This document shows positions 17,023 to 25,404 of a DNA stretch of 64,000 nt, in pieces. The first letter of the stretch is position 1, and each line of letters opens with the position of its first letter. Both the position numbers and the translations under genes were made by a program. The DNA comes from an uncultured Prolixibacteraceae bacterium (GTDB taxonomy: Bacteria; Bacteroidota; Bacteroidia; Bacteroidales; Prolixibacteraceae). The stretch covers positions 57,590 to 121,589 of the forward strand of contig CAJXZG010000002.1 in assembly GCA_913063265.1 (NCBI GenBank), given 5' to 3'. A model generated the notes under the pieces. It saw nothing but the letters and a program-made list of their open reading frames with translations. It ran no database searches and had not been told where the DNA came from.

Positions 17023-17853
17023 ATGGATTTTGTAATTGTAAACGGAGAAATAATTAAAAAACAGGAAATCAAAAGCATTCCTTTTTTTCTTAAAAATCCA
17101 TTTATTTTAACGCAAAAATTCTGGTATGGCTATGGTGGAATACCTCTCTTTTATGAAAACCTTGGATTGATTAAAAATGTGTTGAGGATACTGGAAATTC
17201 CCATCCCTGATCTGCTCAAAACAGAGCACGAATTATTTCGGTTAACAAAAAGGATGCTAAATAAGAACAAGTATTACCGTTCGGGACTGGTCACAATTCA
17301 AATTTCCACAGTGCAAAATGACACAAATATTATTGTAAGCAGTGATGCAAATACTGAATTTGATTTTCCGATTGCAAAATCAGGGTTATTATTAAATTTC
17401 TCTGAATTTGAAAAATACAGCTCTCATCCCTTAAATCATTTAGCTTTTTATAATTTGCCATCATGGAGGTTTATAGATGCCCGAAATAAAAATACTTCGT
17501 TCCAGAACTCCATTATTTTAAATGACAGCGGATTCGTTTGCGAAAGCGCATTTAATAACATATTTATGGTAAAAGGAAATACCTTAATTACTCCTCATTT
17601 AGATACAGGGTGTTACGCTGATGCTATCAGAAATCATATCATGAATATAGCATCTGACGCAGGTTTGTTAACAGAGGAATCTAAAAGGATAACAAAGGAA
17701 GATATTCTCAAAATGAGTGAACTTTTTTTGGCCAGTGAAGAATTTGGAATTCAATGGATATTAGGTATCGGAAACAAACGGTTTGTAAATCGCCACGCTG
17801 CAAAAATTCATGAACATATAAATATTCATTTGGAGAAATTGGCACAGCAATAA
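17023..17853 (+). CDS. Aminotransferase class IV-fold protein lacking the PLP lysine
   Basis: A 276-residue protein aligned with 4-amino-4-deoxychorismate lyase and branched-chain aminotransferases. Conserved blocks are SIILNDSGFVCESAFNNIFMV (Glu174) and ITPHLDTGCYADAIRNHI. In Escherichia coli PabC the PLP-binding Lys140 lies 33 residues before the conserved glutamate; at exactly that spacing this protein has Ala141 (context HPLNHLAFYN, codon GCT at 17443). It may therefore be a non-catalytic homologue or use another residue, and naming it PabC is not justified. It lies 34 bases after the rhomboid gene and converges on the LptF/G gene. Confidence 0.75.
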   Translation: MDFVIVNGEIIKKQEIKSIPFFLKNPFILTQKFWYGYGGIPLFYENLGLIKNVLRILEIPIPDLLKTEHELFRLTKRMLNKNKYYRSGLVTIQISTVQNDTNIIVSSDANTEFDFPIAKSGLLLNFSEFEKYSSHPLNHLAFYNLPSWRFIDARNKNTSFQNSIILNDSGFVCESAFNNIFMVKGNTLITPHLDTGCYADAIRNHIMNIASDAGLLTEESKRITKEDILKMSELFLASEEFGIQWILGIGNKRFVNRHAAKIHEHINIHLEKLAQQ

Positions 17854-17866
17854 ACTAATCTTAAAA

Positions 17867-18946
17867 CTATTTTGCAGCCCACCGAAATACGAAAAAAGCA
17901 ATAAGGCTGTAAATAATATTCGGTATCCAAAGAGACAGAATAATTGGAGCAGTACCACTAATTGCAAAAACAGTAGAAATCTGCATAAAAAGAATATACG
18001 AAAAACTCAGGGCCAAACCCAGCCCCAAATGTAATCCCAGGCCACCCTTAATTTTTCTTGAGGCCAGTCCAACACCAATAATCGTCAATATAAAAGTAGA
18101 GAAAGGAGTAGCCATCCTCTTATGTCGTTCAATCTCCCATTCTATTGTATTGACCCCACGGCTTTTCATTTTTTTTATTTCTTTTTTTAAATCCGGGGTA
18201 ATATAAGTTTCCATTTCATTTTTCTTAATCCTGAACTCTTCAGGATTCATGTTTAGCGTTGTATCGATCCGGTAACTTCTTTCCAGTACTTCATAATCAT
18301 CGTAAATCGTCCTTTTCCAGTAGTTATTAATTACCCATTTGCCGGTTTCTTTATTCCATCGGATATTGTCAGCAGTAAGTTTTTCAACAAGTCTCGAACC
18401 TTCAAATCTTTCCAATGTAAAATTATTTCCAACATCATTTGGAGTGTAACTTCTCATGTAGATATATACTCCAGGTTCAATTTGCCGGTGAATATCTCTT
18501 TTTATACCTGCTCTTTTATTATCTATATTTTTCAGCCTAAACTCATTCATGGTTTCAGTAGCCGGCGGAATTATGTAGTTTCCAAGGGAAAAACTAAAAA
18601 TTGCAAGAATTAATGCGGAAATCATATATGGCCTCATCAACCTGGTGTAGGAAACACCACTGCTTAAAATGGCAATAATTTCTGTGTTATATGCCATTTT
18701 AGATGTAAAGTATATTACTGCAATAAATGTAAACAGAGGACTAAAAAGGTTGGCAAAATAAGGGATAAAGTTTAGATAGTAATCAAATACAATTTCTTTT
18801 AATGTTGCTTCATTAGAAAGAAATTCATCCAGGTTTTCAGAAATATCAAAAACAACGGCTATACTTAATATCAGACCAATAGCATAAAAGAAGGTTCCTA
18901 AAAACTTCTTTGTAATATAAATATCGATGGTTCTGTAAAACTTCAT
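17867..18946 (-). CDS. LptF/LptG family permease
   Basis: Inner-membrane subunit of the lipopolysaccharide export machine, working with the LptB ATPase. The 359 residues show the standard layout: two or three N-terminal membrane helices starting at FYRTIDIYITKKFLGTFFYAIG, a long periplasmic beta-jellyroll domain (about 120-265), then three C-terminal helices. The EWEIERHKRMATPFSTFILTI segment is the conserved coupling region. LptF and LptG cannot be separated confidently. It follows tgt by 7 bases and is co-transcribed with it, an arrangement common in Bacteroidota. Confidence 0.92.
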   Translation of the reverse strand: MKFYRTIDIYITKKFLGTFFYAIGLILSIAVVFDISENLDEFLSNEATLKEIVFDYYLNFIPYFANLFSPLFTFIAVIYFTSKMAYNTEIIAILSSGVSYTRLMRPYMISALILAIFSFSLGNYIIPPATETMNEFRLKNIDNKRAGIKRDIHRQIEPGVYIYMRSYTPNDVGNNFTLERFEGSRLVEKLTADNIRWNKETGKWVINNYWKRTIYDDYEVLERSYRIDTTLNMNPEEFRIKKNEMETYITPDLKKEIKKMKSRGVNTIEWEIERHKRMATPFSTFILTIIGVGLASRKIKGGLGLHLGLGLALSFSYILFMQISTVFAISGTAPIILSLWIPNIIYSLIAFFVFRWAAK

Positions 18947-18953
18947 CTGTAAA

Positions 18954-20081
18954 TTACAATCGTTGTTTTAATTTCAATAACATTTCATTCTTCCATGAAA
19001 CGAAAGTACCCTCAATAATTTTTTGTCGTGCTGTATTTACCAGCCACAAATAAAAAGCCAGGTTATGCTGTGTTGCAATTTGTCCGCCAAGCATTTCATT
19101 CGAAATTATCAAATGACGCAAATAAGCTTTTGAATACTGATCCACAAAAGAAGTACCGTTTTCATCAATAGGTGAATGGTCATTTTCCCATTTTTTATTT
19201 CTGATGTTGATTCTTCCGTTGCTGGTAAATAACATTCCGTTTCGTCCGTTTCGCGACGGCATTACACAGTCAAACATATCAACACCGCGGTCTATCGACT
19301 CTAAAATATTTTCCGGTGTTCCCACTCCCATTAAATAACGGGGCCTGTCAGCAGGCAAATCGGCAGTAACCACTTCTGTTATTTCATACATTACATCCTC
19401 CGTTTCACCCACTGCGAGTCCGCCAATTGCATATCCATCTGCATTGGTATTTTTTACATATGAAACGGCTGATTTTCTTAAATCAGTATAAGTACATCCC
19501 TGCACAATGGGAAAAAGACTTTGTTCAAATCCGTATTTTGGCTGGGAATTATTAAATTGGGTAAAACATCTGTCAAGCCAACGATGGGTTAGTTCCATTG
19601 ACTTTTTTGCATAATTGTAATCTGCATCTCCGGGAGTACATTCATCAAATGCCATAATAATATCAGCACCAATTGTACGCTGAATATCTATTACAATTTC
19701 CGGGGTAAACTGGTGGTATGATCCATCAATATGGGACTGGAATTTTGCTCCCTGCTCACTTAGTTTTCTGATATCCCCCAAAGAAAACACCTGAAATCCT
19801 CCGCTATCAGTTAGTAAGGGTTTATCCCACCTGTTAAATTTATGCAATCCACCGGCTTTTTCAATAACACCCATTCCGGGACGCAAATACAGATGATATG
19901 TATTTCCCAGAATTATCTGTGCTTTTACATCTTCCTTTAAATCGCGTGTATGAACACCTTTAACAGTACCGGCTGTGCCAACAGGCATAAAAATAGGTGT
20001 TTCAATATCTCCATGCGCTGTGCTTAAAACACCTGCTCTTGCTCTGGAATTTTCTGCAACCGTAACTAGTTCGAAATTCAT
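18954..20081 (-). CDS. tgt: Queuine tRNA-ribosyltransferase (zinc cysteines absent)
   Basis: Exchanges guanine 34 for the queuosine precursor in GUN-anticodon tRNAs. The 375 residues contain Asp92 in TDSGGFQVFS (general acid/base) and Asp271 in FDCVMPSRNGR (nucleophile). The structural zinc site of the family (CxCxxC plus His) is not conserved: the aligned positions are Gly309, Ser311 and Asp314, while the histidine is His339 in QHNLAFY. Flanking segments PIDENG and YSKAYLRHL align without gaps, so this is substitution, not a frameshift; I believe it is a lineage trait. First gene of the tgt-lptF/G operon. Confidence 0.95.
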   Translation of the reverse strand: MNFELVTVAENSRARAGVLSTAHGDIETPIFMPVGTAGTVKGVHTRDLKEDVKAQIILGNTYHLYLRPGMGVIEKAGGLHKFNRWDKPLLTDSGGFQVFSLGDIRKLSEQGAKFQSHIDGSYHQFTPEIVIDIQRTIGADIIMAFDECTPGDADYNYAKKSMELTHRWLDRCFTQFNNSQPKYGFEQSLFPIVQGCTYTDLRKSAVSYVKNTNADGYAIGGLAVGETEDVMYEITEVVTADLPADRPRYLMGVGTPENILESIDRGVDMFDCVMPSRNGRNGMLFTSNGRINIRNKKWENDHSPIDENGTSFVDQYSKAYLRHLIISNEMLGGQIATQHNLAFYLWLVNTARQKIIEGTFVSWKNEMLLKLKQRL

Positions 20082-20103
20082 TAACTGTTTTCTTTAAAGT
20101 TGG

Positions 20104-20111
20104 CAAATATA
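20104..20111 (-). promoter_or_regulatory. -7 element for tgt
   Basis: Read on the minus strand the site is TATATTTG, a full match to TAnnTTTG, ending 22 bases before the tgt start codon. No good -33 element was seen at the expected spacing. Confidence 0.5.
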
Positions 20112-20268
20112 ACTATTAAACTTGAATTCGACATTGCACAAACCCCCTTCAGCCTGTTAATAAAAACTAATTGATACGTGTATAAAATTCATAAAAATAA
20201 AGTTGATTTTGATTTTAATGTTTCCAATTTTGAACCGACAGAAATTCGCAATCACAATTTAATATTTC

Positions 20269-21420
20269 ATGATTCAAAATATTCACCAAATACTCATTGA
20301 ATTGCAAGGCATTAGTCTCTGGATGGCAATTTCATTTGCAATTTTGTATTTACTGCGTTTGGTGTATTTATTTCTGTTTACCGGAAGAATACTTTTTCGA
20401 AAGAAAAAAGAAAATGAAACAACTACTCCTGTTTCGTTATTTTATACTGTACGTAATGAAGGAGAAAGATTAAAAGAAAACCTGGTGCCTGTATTATCTT
20501 TAAATGGTAGTGAATTTGAAGTAATTGTGGTGAATAACTGTTCCCAGGACAATTCCTTTGAAGTATTGGGAATGTTAAAAGGCAGAAGTGACCGATTAAA
20601 AATATCAACTTTGTACCAGGAAATTCGCTTTTCAACAAAAATGGCACAAAATCTGGCTTTAAAAGCTGCTAAATATGATTGGGTTCTTCCTGTTCCAATA
20701 AGCTATAAAGAAGCAAAACAAGACTGGCTTTCAGGAATTACAAATGCAATTAACGACAAAAATTCTGTGGTAATAAATTATTGTACCATGAATTACAAGA
20801 ATAGCTTTGTAAATTTTTTGTGTCGAATCGAAAACTTTTTATCGTTTTCAAAAAGTGTTGGATATATACAAAATAATCTACCCTTTGTTTATTTTGAAGA
20901 AAACGTTGCATTTAGAAAGAAAAAATATTTTGAACTGGGTGGCCATGCATTCAAAATAAATGAGCCATATGCTGATCTGGAACTAGTTATTAATCAATTT
21001 ATCACAAAAAAAGAAACTACAGTTTTGTTTCATCCTGAAACTTCAATAAAAAAAACTGATGAGTTGATTTGGAATGATTACCTGGATATTTTGAAAAAAA
21101 ACCTGAGAATTGAAAAACATTTAAGCTCAAAATTGAGAATTTTTCTGACAGTTGACGATTTAACAAAATTACTTTTCCCTGTATTAACCACCGTTATATA
21201 TATTTTCTTATTCGACCTTTGGCCACTGATTACCAGCTTACTTTTTGTGATGTTCGTATCTCGTTTGTTTATCATAAAAATCGCTCTGAATCGTTTGAAT
21301 GAACGTAAAATATTCATATCTTCGTTAGTATACGATTTGATAATTCCTTATTTCAAATTGTTTTATCGCTGGTTTTTTAATAATCGAAGGCACAAAATGA
21401 GATGGAAAATGAAGGTTTAA
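20269..21420 (+). CDS. Membrane-anchored GT2 glycosyltransferase
   Basis: A 383-residue protein with an N-terminal membrane helix (about 15-40), a GT-A glycosyltransferase 2 domain (SLFYTVRNEGERL, FEVIVVNNCSQDNS), and a hydrophobic C-terminal part of two or three helices. The usual DxD is not clear; the segment at the second nucleotide-binding strand reads VLPVPISYKEA, so activity or metal use is uncertain. It is the first gene of an operon with the ECF sigma factor, whose start overlaps its last 19 bases. Confidence 0.8.
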   Translation: MIQNIHQILIELQGISLWMAISFAILYLLRLVYLFLFTGRILFRKKKENETTTPVSLFYTVRNEGERLKENLVPVLSLNGSEFEVIVVNNCSQDNSFEVLGMLKGRSDRLKISTLYQEIRFSTKMAQNLALKAAKYDWVLPVPISYKEAKQDWLSGITNAINDKNSVVINYCTMNYKNSFVNFLCRIENFLSFSKSVGYIQNNLPFVYFEENVAFRKKKYFELGGHAFKINEPYADLELVINQFITKKETTVLFHPETSIKKTDELIWNDYLDILKKNLRIEKHLSSKLRIFLTVDDLTKLLFPVLTTVIYIFLFDLWPLITSLLFVMFVSRLFIIKIALNRLNERKIFISSLVYDLIIPYFKLFYRWFFNNRRHKMRWKMKV

Positions 21421-22013
21421 AACTATCGGAAAAAGCGCTTCAGGATTACGGACTGGTTCAGAAAGCGTTAAAAGGTGATGAAAAAGCCTTTGCCCGATTG
21501 TTAAGCCGTTACAAAGACACCATTTATTTTATGCTTCTCAAGATGCTCAACAATCGGAGCGATGCTGAAGACCTTACTCTGGAGGCGTTTGGCAAAGCTT
21601 TCAAAAACCTGCATCAGTATTCTCCAACTTATGCATTTAGTACCTGGCTGTTTAAAATCGCATCTAACAATTGTATCGATTTTCTCAGAAAGAAAAAGGG
21701 GATTACTGTTTCTTTAGAGAACGAAAACGAACAAATTGAAAACAGCGAAGCAACACGTATAAAGTCAAAAGATTTAAATCCGGAGGAAAAACTTATAAGA
21801 AAACAAAAAGCAATTCTACTCCACAAAGTAGTTCGTCGGTTAAAACCTCATTATCAAACATTGGTCGAATTACGATATTTTAATGAATTATCGTATGAAG
21901 AAATTGCCAAAGAATTACATTTGCCACTGGGTACTGTTAAGGCTCAATTGTTCAGAGCAAGGCAAATGTTATTTAAGTTGATTGAGAGTACCGAAATGAA
22001 TGAACACCACTAA
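21402..22013 (+). CDS. ECF-type RNA polymerase sigma factor
   Basis: A 203-residue sigma-70 family factor with only regions 2 and 4. Region 2 is seen in ARLLSRYKDTIYFMLLKML, the DAEDLTLEAFGKAFKNL recognition segment and FSTWLFKIASNNCIDFLR. Region 4 is the helix-turn-helix at YNELSYEEIA-like FNELSYEEIAKELHLPLGTV. No anti-sigma gene follows; instead the next gene is rsmG. Its start lies inside the end of the glycosyltransferase gene, indicating translational coupling. Target promoters unknown. Confidence 0.93.
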   Translation: MENEGLKLSEKALQDYGLVQKALKGDEKAFARLLSRYKDTIYFMLLKMLNNRSDAEDLTLEAFGKAFKNLHQYSPTYAFSTWLFKIASNNCIDFLRKKKGITVSLENENEQIENSEATRIKSKDLNPEEKLIRKQKAILLHKVVRRLKPHYQTLVELRYFNELSYEEIAKELHLPLGTVKAQLFRARQMLFKLIESTEMNEHH

Positions 22014-22022
22014 TGTTTCAAA

Positions 22023-22643
22023 ATGGAGATTTTAGAAAAATACTTCCCGAATCTTGACCTAAATAAGAAAAAACAATTTGAAAAGCTGCAGCCGCTATAT
22101 GCCGATTGGAATTCAAAAATCAATGTAATTTCCCGAAAAGATTTTAGTGAGTTTTATGAACGTCATGTTTTGCATTCGCTGTCCATTGCCAAATTTGTCG
22201 ACTTTAATAAGGGAACCACGGTATTGGATGTTGGTACCGGTGGTGGTTTCCCGGGAATTCCCCTGGCAATTTACTTTCCCGAAGTACATTTCCATTTGGT
22301 TGATTCAATTGGGAAAAAAATAAAAGTGGTTAATGCTGTGAAAGAATCGCTTGGATTAAAAAATGTAGTTGCAGAACAAATCAGAGCAGAGCAAATCAAA
22401 CAAAAATACGACTTTGTAGTAAGCCGGGCAGTTACTCAACTTCCGGCATTTGTTGCATGGATAAGAAAAAATATTTCAAAAAAACCAATCAACTCCATTT
22501 CAAACGGGATTATCTATTTAAAAGGAGGAGATTTAACTGAGGAAATAAAACCTTTTAAAAAGGACATTTTTATTCAGGACCTTTCGGAATATTTTGAAGA
22601 AGAATTTTTCGAAACCAAAAAAGTATTACACCTCCCCATTTAA
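22023..22643 (+). CDS. rsmG: 16S rRNA (guanine527-N7)-methyltransferase RsmG
   Basis: Methylates G527 of 16S rRNA using S-adenosylmethionine. The 206 residues match family length. Diagnostic segments are NVISRKDFSEFYERHVLHSL, the SAM-binding VLDVGTGGGFPGIPLAI, VDSIGKKIKVV, and the VVSRAVTQLPAFVAW block. Nine bases separate it from the sigma factor gene, making it the last gene of a three-gene operon that ends at a hairpin. Confidence 0.96.
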   Translation: MEILEKYFPNLDLNKKKQFEKLQPLYADWNSKINVISRKDFSEFYERHVLHSLSIAKFVDFNKGTTVLDVGTGGGFPGIPLAIYFPEVHFHLVDSIGKKIKVVNAVKESLGLKNVVAEQIRAEQIKQKYDFVVSRAVTQLPAFVAWIRKNISKKPINSISNGIIYLKGGDLTEEIKPFKKDIFIQDLSEYFEEEFFETKKVLHLPI

Positions 22644-22666
22644 TCATCTAAAATTTTGCAAAAAAA

Positions 22667-22686
22667 TACCCGGCATAAACCGGGTA
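22667..22686. terminator. Bidirectional terminator between rsmG and pfkA
   Basis: TACCCGG (22667-22673) and CCGGGTA (22680-22686) pair perfectly around a six-base loop. The A-run before the hairpin gives a U-tract on the minus strand, so it best serves the convergent pfkA transcript; the plus-strand tail is weaker. Confidence 0.75.
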
Positions 22687-22750
22687 AGCTATATTTATTC
22701 TAAATCCTGTTGAGCATCGCTTATTCAATCAATCACCTATTCACCAATTT

Positions 22751-22790
22751 ACTCATTCACTCATTCACTCAACTACTCATTTACTCATAT
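22751..22790. repeat. Five tandem octamers ACTCAnnn
   Basis: ACTCATTC, ACTCATTC, ACTCAACT, ACTCATTT and ACTCATAT run in register from 22751 to 22790. The repeat is non-coding and lies just past the pfkA stop, so it would be transcribed in the pfkA 3' untranslated region. Confidence 0.8.
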
Positions 22791-22804
22791 ATCAATTCAA
22801 AGGC

Positions 22805-23848
22805 CTACAAATACTCATCTCCAAAAGATACTCCCATTTTTCTGGCTTTCTGAATCAAACCCAGATCGGGTTCAACCAGGCGTAATTTTCCACCTACCTC
22901 CTCGAGTGGAACAGTAGTAAGCTCATTTGCTTTTATGGCTACCATACTTCCAAAACATCCTTCAGCAATACACTGGGCTGCATAAGCTCCATAACGTGTA
23001 GCCAGAATCCTGTCCATAGGCGTAGGACTACCACCCCGCTGAATGTAACCTAATACAGTTTCGCGGGTTTCAATTCCGGTATACGTTTCAATTGATTTTG
23101 CAATGTGTGTTGCGGGACTTTGGTTTTTAGGATGATCAATTCCTTCAGCAACTACCACAATCGAATATGGTTTTTTGTTTTCGTATCGTTTTTCAATTTT
23201 TTTACAAACTGACCGAATGTTGTATTCCAGTTCCGGCAAAAGAATTATGTCGCCACCTCCTGCCAATCCCGAATAAAGTGCCAGCCAACCCGCGTGATGC
23301 CCCATGATTTCAATGATCATAACTCTTTGATGTGAGTTAGCAGTTGAGTGCAGCCGGTCGATAGCATCGGTGGCAATCTGCACTGCCGAGTCAAAACCAA
23401 AAGTAACATCAGTTCCCCATACATCGTTATCAATCGTTTTGGGGATTCCAATGATATTTAATCCTTCCTGAGACAAACGATTTGCCGTTTTCATTGTGCC
23501 GTTTCCTCCTATACAAACTACACAATCCAGCTCCATGTTTTTATAGGTTTCAATTATTTTTTCCGGCTTATCATTGCTGTCATGTTTATCAGCAATTTTA
23601 TAAGGTTTTTCTCTTGATGTACCTAGAATTGTACCTCCTACAGTCAGCAATCCCGAAAGCTGTGATTCCTTTAATTCGATATAATCCTTATTAATTAATC
23701 CGGAATATCCGGCATTAAATCCAAATACCTGCATTCCATATTCCACAATAGCAGTTTTTCCTACACCTCTTATTGCAGCATTTAATCCGGGACAGTCACC
23801 TCCTGCGGTTAAAATCCCTATCTTTTTTGGTTTTCCAAAATCAGCCAT
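22805..23848 (-). CDS. pfkA: 6-phosphofructokinase
   Basis: Phosphorylates fructose 6-phosphate in glycolysis. The 347-residue product has GGDCPGLNAAIRG at the nucleotide site, the IGGNGTM loop (114-119), PKTIDNDV with the catalytic Asp140, and MIEIMGHHAGWLA. The residue equal to Escherichia coli Gly104 is Gly117, typical of ATP use, while Lys137 replaces Gly124 as in pyrophosphate-type and actinobacterial enzymes. Asn116 replaces the metal-binding Asp103. I therefore expect an ATP-dependent, mixed-type enzyme, but the phosphoryl donor should be treated as open. Confidence 0.93.
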   Translation of the reverse strand: MADFGKPKKIGILTAGGDCPGLNAAIRGVGKTAIVEYGMQVFGFNAGYSGLINKDYIELKESQLSGLLTVGGTILGTSREKPYKIADKHDSNDKPEKIIETYKNMELDCVVCIGGNGTMKTANRLSQEGLNIIGIPKTIDNDVWGTDVTFGFDSAVQIATDAIDRLHSTANSHQRVMIIEIMGHHAGWLALYSGLAGGGDIILLPELEYNIRSVCKKIEKRYENKKPYSIVVVAEGIDHPKNQSPATHIAKSIETYTGIETRETVLGYIQRGGSPTPMDRILATRYGAYAAQCIAEGCFGSMVAIKANELTTVPLEEVGGKLRLVEPDLGLIQKARKMGVSFGDEYL

Positions 23849-24003
23849 ATCAATTTCTTAAAACGATTATTGCTTAGTTACCAAGAACGAATTTACAAAA
23901 GAATAAGTTAAAAAGTATTATTCGTGAAAATCATTCTAAACACTTATCTAAAAATTAAGGAATAGGAAATCCCAACACTCTCATAAATTCTACAATAATT
24001 TTA

Positions 24004-24011
24004 TACTTTTG
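24004..24011 (+). promoter_or_regulatory. -7 element for the DUF1080 gene
   Basis: TACTTTTG matches TAnnTTTG, 45 bases before the chosen ATG at 24057. No clear -33 TTTG was seen. Its position supports the downstream start over an in-frame ATG at 24009. Confidence 0.45.
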
Positions 24012-24056
24012 CCAGCCAAAAATTTTGACAGAATAAACCAACTAAATGTATTAAAC

Positions 24057-24803
24057 ATGAAAAAACTATTGGCAATCTTAATGGCAAGTGCATTTGTTTT
24101 AACCATTTCAACATCAAATGCAAAAAAGGGAAAACATAACCAGTTAACAAAAAAGGAGAAAAAAGAAGGCTGGGTTCTATTATTTGATGGTGAAACCAGT
24201 GAAGGTTGGAAAGGAAATAACAGGCCTGATTTCCCCGGGGGATGGATAATTGAGGACGGAACACTGCATTGCAAAGGTTCCGGTGCCGGAGAAGCAGGTG
24301 CCAAAGATGGAGGTGATATCGTTACTACAAAAGAGTATTCAGATTTCAGATTAAAACTGGAATGGAAAATTTCTGAAGGCGGAAATTCAGGTATATTCTA
24401 TTTGGGAAAAGAAGTTGAAGGCTGGCCTATTTATAAAACTGCTCCTGAAATGCAGGTTTTGGACAATGAAAAACACCCCGATGCCAGAGCCGGAAAGGAT
24501 GGAAACCGAAAAGCAGGATCATTATATGACCTGATTCCCGCAGTTCCTCAAAATGCTAAACCTGCCGGACAATGGAACGAAGTAGAAATAGAAGTCTATA
24601 AAGGAAGTGTATGGCACAGGCAAAATGGCAAAACAGTTGTTGAATATCACCTGTGGACAGACGACTGGAAAGAATTGGTTGCAGGTTCTAAATTCCCCGG
24701 CCTTAATCCTGAATGGGCAAATGTTGCCAAATCAGGGCTTATTGGATTGCAGGATCACGGAGATGACGTTTGGTTCCGTAATATTAAAATTCTGGAACAT
24801 TAA
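24057..24803 (+). CDS. Secreted DUF1080 (3-keto-disaccharide hydrolase-type) protein
   Basis: I chose the ATG at 24057 (248 aa), which gives a clean signal peptide (MKKLLAILMASAFVL, cleavage near SNA); the in-frame ATG at 24009 sits on the -7 element. The concanavalin-like beta-sandwich of DUF1080 is evident in GWVLLFDGETSEGWKG, DFRLKLEWKISEGGNSGIFY, the KTAPEMQVLDNEKHPDA segment, and GLIGLQDHGDDVWFRNIKI at the C-terminus. Some family members hydrolyse 3-keto-glycosides; pairing with oxidoreductases that make keto-sugars is known elsewhere, and the Gfo/Idh-type protein at 4.4-5.8 kb would be a candidate partner. Inference only. Confidence 0.88.
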   Translation: MKKLLAILMASAFVLTISTSNAKKGKHNQLTKKEKKEGWVLLFDGETSEGWKGNNRPDFPGGWIIEDGTLHCKGSGAGEAGAKDGGDIVTTKEYSDFRLKLEWKISEGGNSGIFYLGKEVEGWPIYKTAPEMQVLDNEKHPDARAGKDGNRKAGSLYDLIPAVPQNAKPAGQWNEVEIEVYKGSVWHRQNGKTVVEYHLWTDDWKELVAGSKFPGLNPEWANVAKSGLIGLQDHGDDVWFRNIKILEH

Positions 24804-24828
24804 ACGTTTAAAATATTTATTATCAAGG

Positions 24829-24860
24829 GCCTTGGAAATTGAAATTTTCAGGGCTTTTTT
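24829..24860 (+). terminator. Intrinsic terminator after the DUF1080 gene
   Basis: GCCTTGGAAATT (24829-24840) can pair along its length with AATTTTCAGGGC (24843-24854) using two G-U pairs, followed by TTTTTTATT. The innermost pairs must open to form the loop. Confidence 0.8.
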
Positions 24861-24997
24861 ATTCGATTTAATTTCATCTGTTTTTTACAGCGAAACTTTT
24901 CTTTTGCACCTCCGTAAGCAAGCAAGTAATTCCAAATACATTATTACTTGTAAAAACTTAATTATTCAATCATATCATAACTAAAACCATAAAAATT

Positions 24998-25333
24998 ATG
25001 AACTGTTTTATTGAATTGTGGAATCCAACCGAGGCATGGAAAAGTTTATCTAAGGAAGAAAGACAGGAATATCTGGGACAAATCGGTCCTCATCTTCAAG
25101 GATTAATGGAACAAGGTGTTGAAATAATTAGTTGGGGCAAAAATAATAAAGACACCTCCCATCGTGCCGGATTTGATTATTTCGCTGTATGGAAGTTTCC
25201 TTCTAATGAGATGGCCAAAGAATTTGAAAATGTAGTTGAGTCAGCAGGTTGGTACAATTATTTCGAACAGGTGAATCTGTCAGGAGAATCCACTACTCCG
25301 GATGTAATAATTGGTGAATTGATAGCCATTTAA
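24998..25333 (+). CDS. Small conserved-looking protein of unknown function
   Basis: A 111-residue soluble protein with no signal peptide. The pattern (FIELWNPTEAWKSLSKEERQ at the start, AGFDYFAVWKFPSNEMAKEF in the middle, YFEQVNLSGE near the end) resembles a ferredoxin-like or dimeric alpha-beta-barrel fold in which a strand ends in Trp; DUF6616 is a possible family, from memory only. It stands between two terminators, so it is transcribed alone. No function is assigned. Confidence 0.6.
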   Translation: MNCFIELWNPTEAWKSLSKEERQEYLGQIGPHLQGLMEQGVEIISWGKNNKDTSHRAGFDYFAVWKFPSNEMAKEFENVVESAGWYNYFEQVNLSGESTTPDVIIGELIAI

Positions 25334-25351
25334 ATACATCAGGAAAATAAA

Positions 25352-25378
25352 AAACCGAACCCTAAAAGAGCCCGGTTT
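25352..25378 (-). terminator. Terminator for the OB-fold lipoprotein gene
   Basis: On the minus strand AACCGGGCTC pairs with GGGTTCGGTT through several G-U pairs around a short loop and is followed by TTTTTATTTT. It also lies just past the plus-strand small gene and could work in both directions. Confidence 0.6.
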
Positions 25379-25404
25379 AAATATATTAATCAGTAAATTT
25401 GATT

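Noticed and set aside
22751..22790. CRISPR array
   Set aside because: The units are 8 bases with no spacers; no direct repeats of 24-40 bases with spacers were seen anywhere in the window and no cas gene is present.
24607..24984. 125-codon plus-strand frame over the DUF1080 gene end and terminator
   Set aside because: Its first half is out of frame within the conserved DUF1080 gene and the rest runs through the terminator hairpin.
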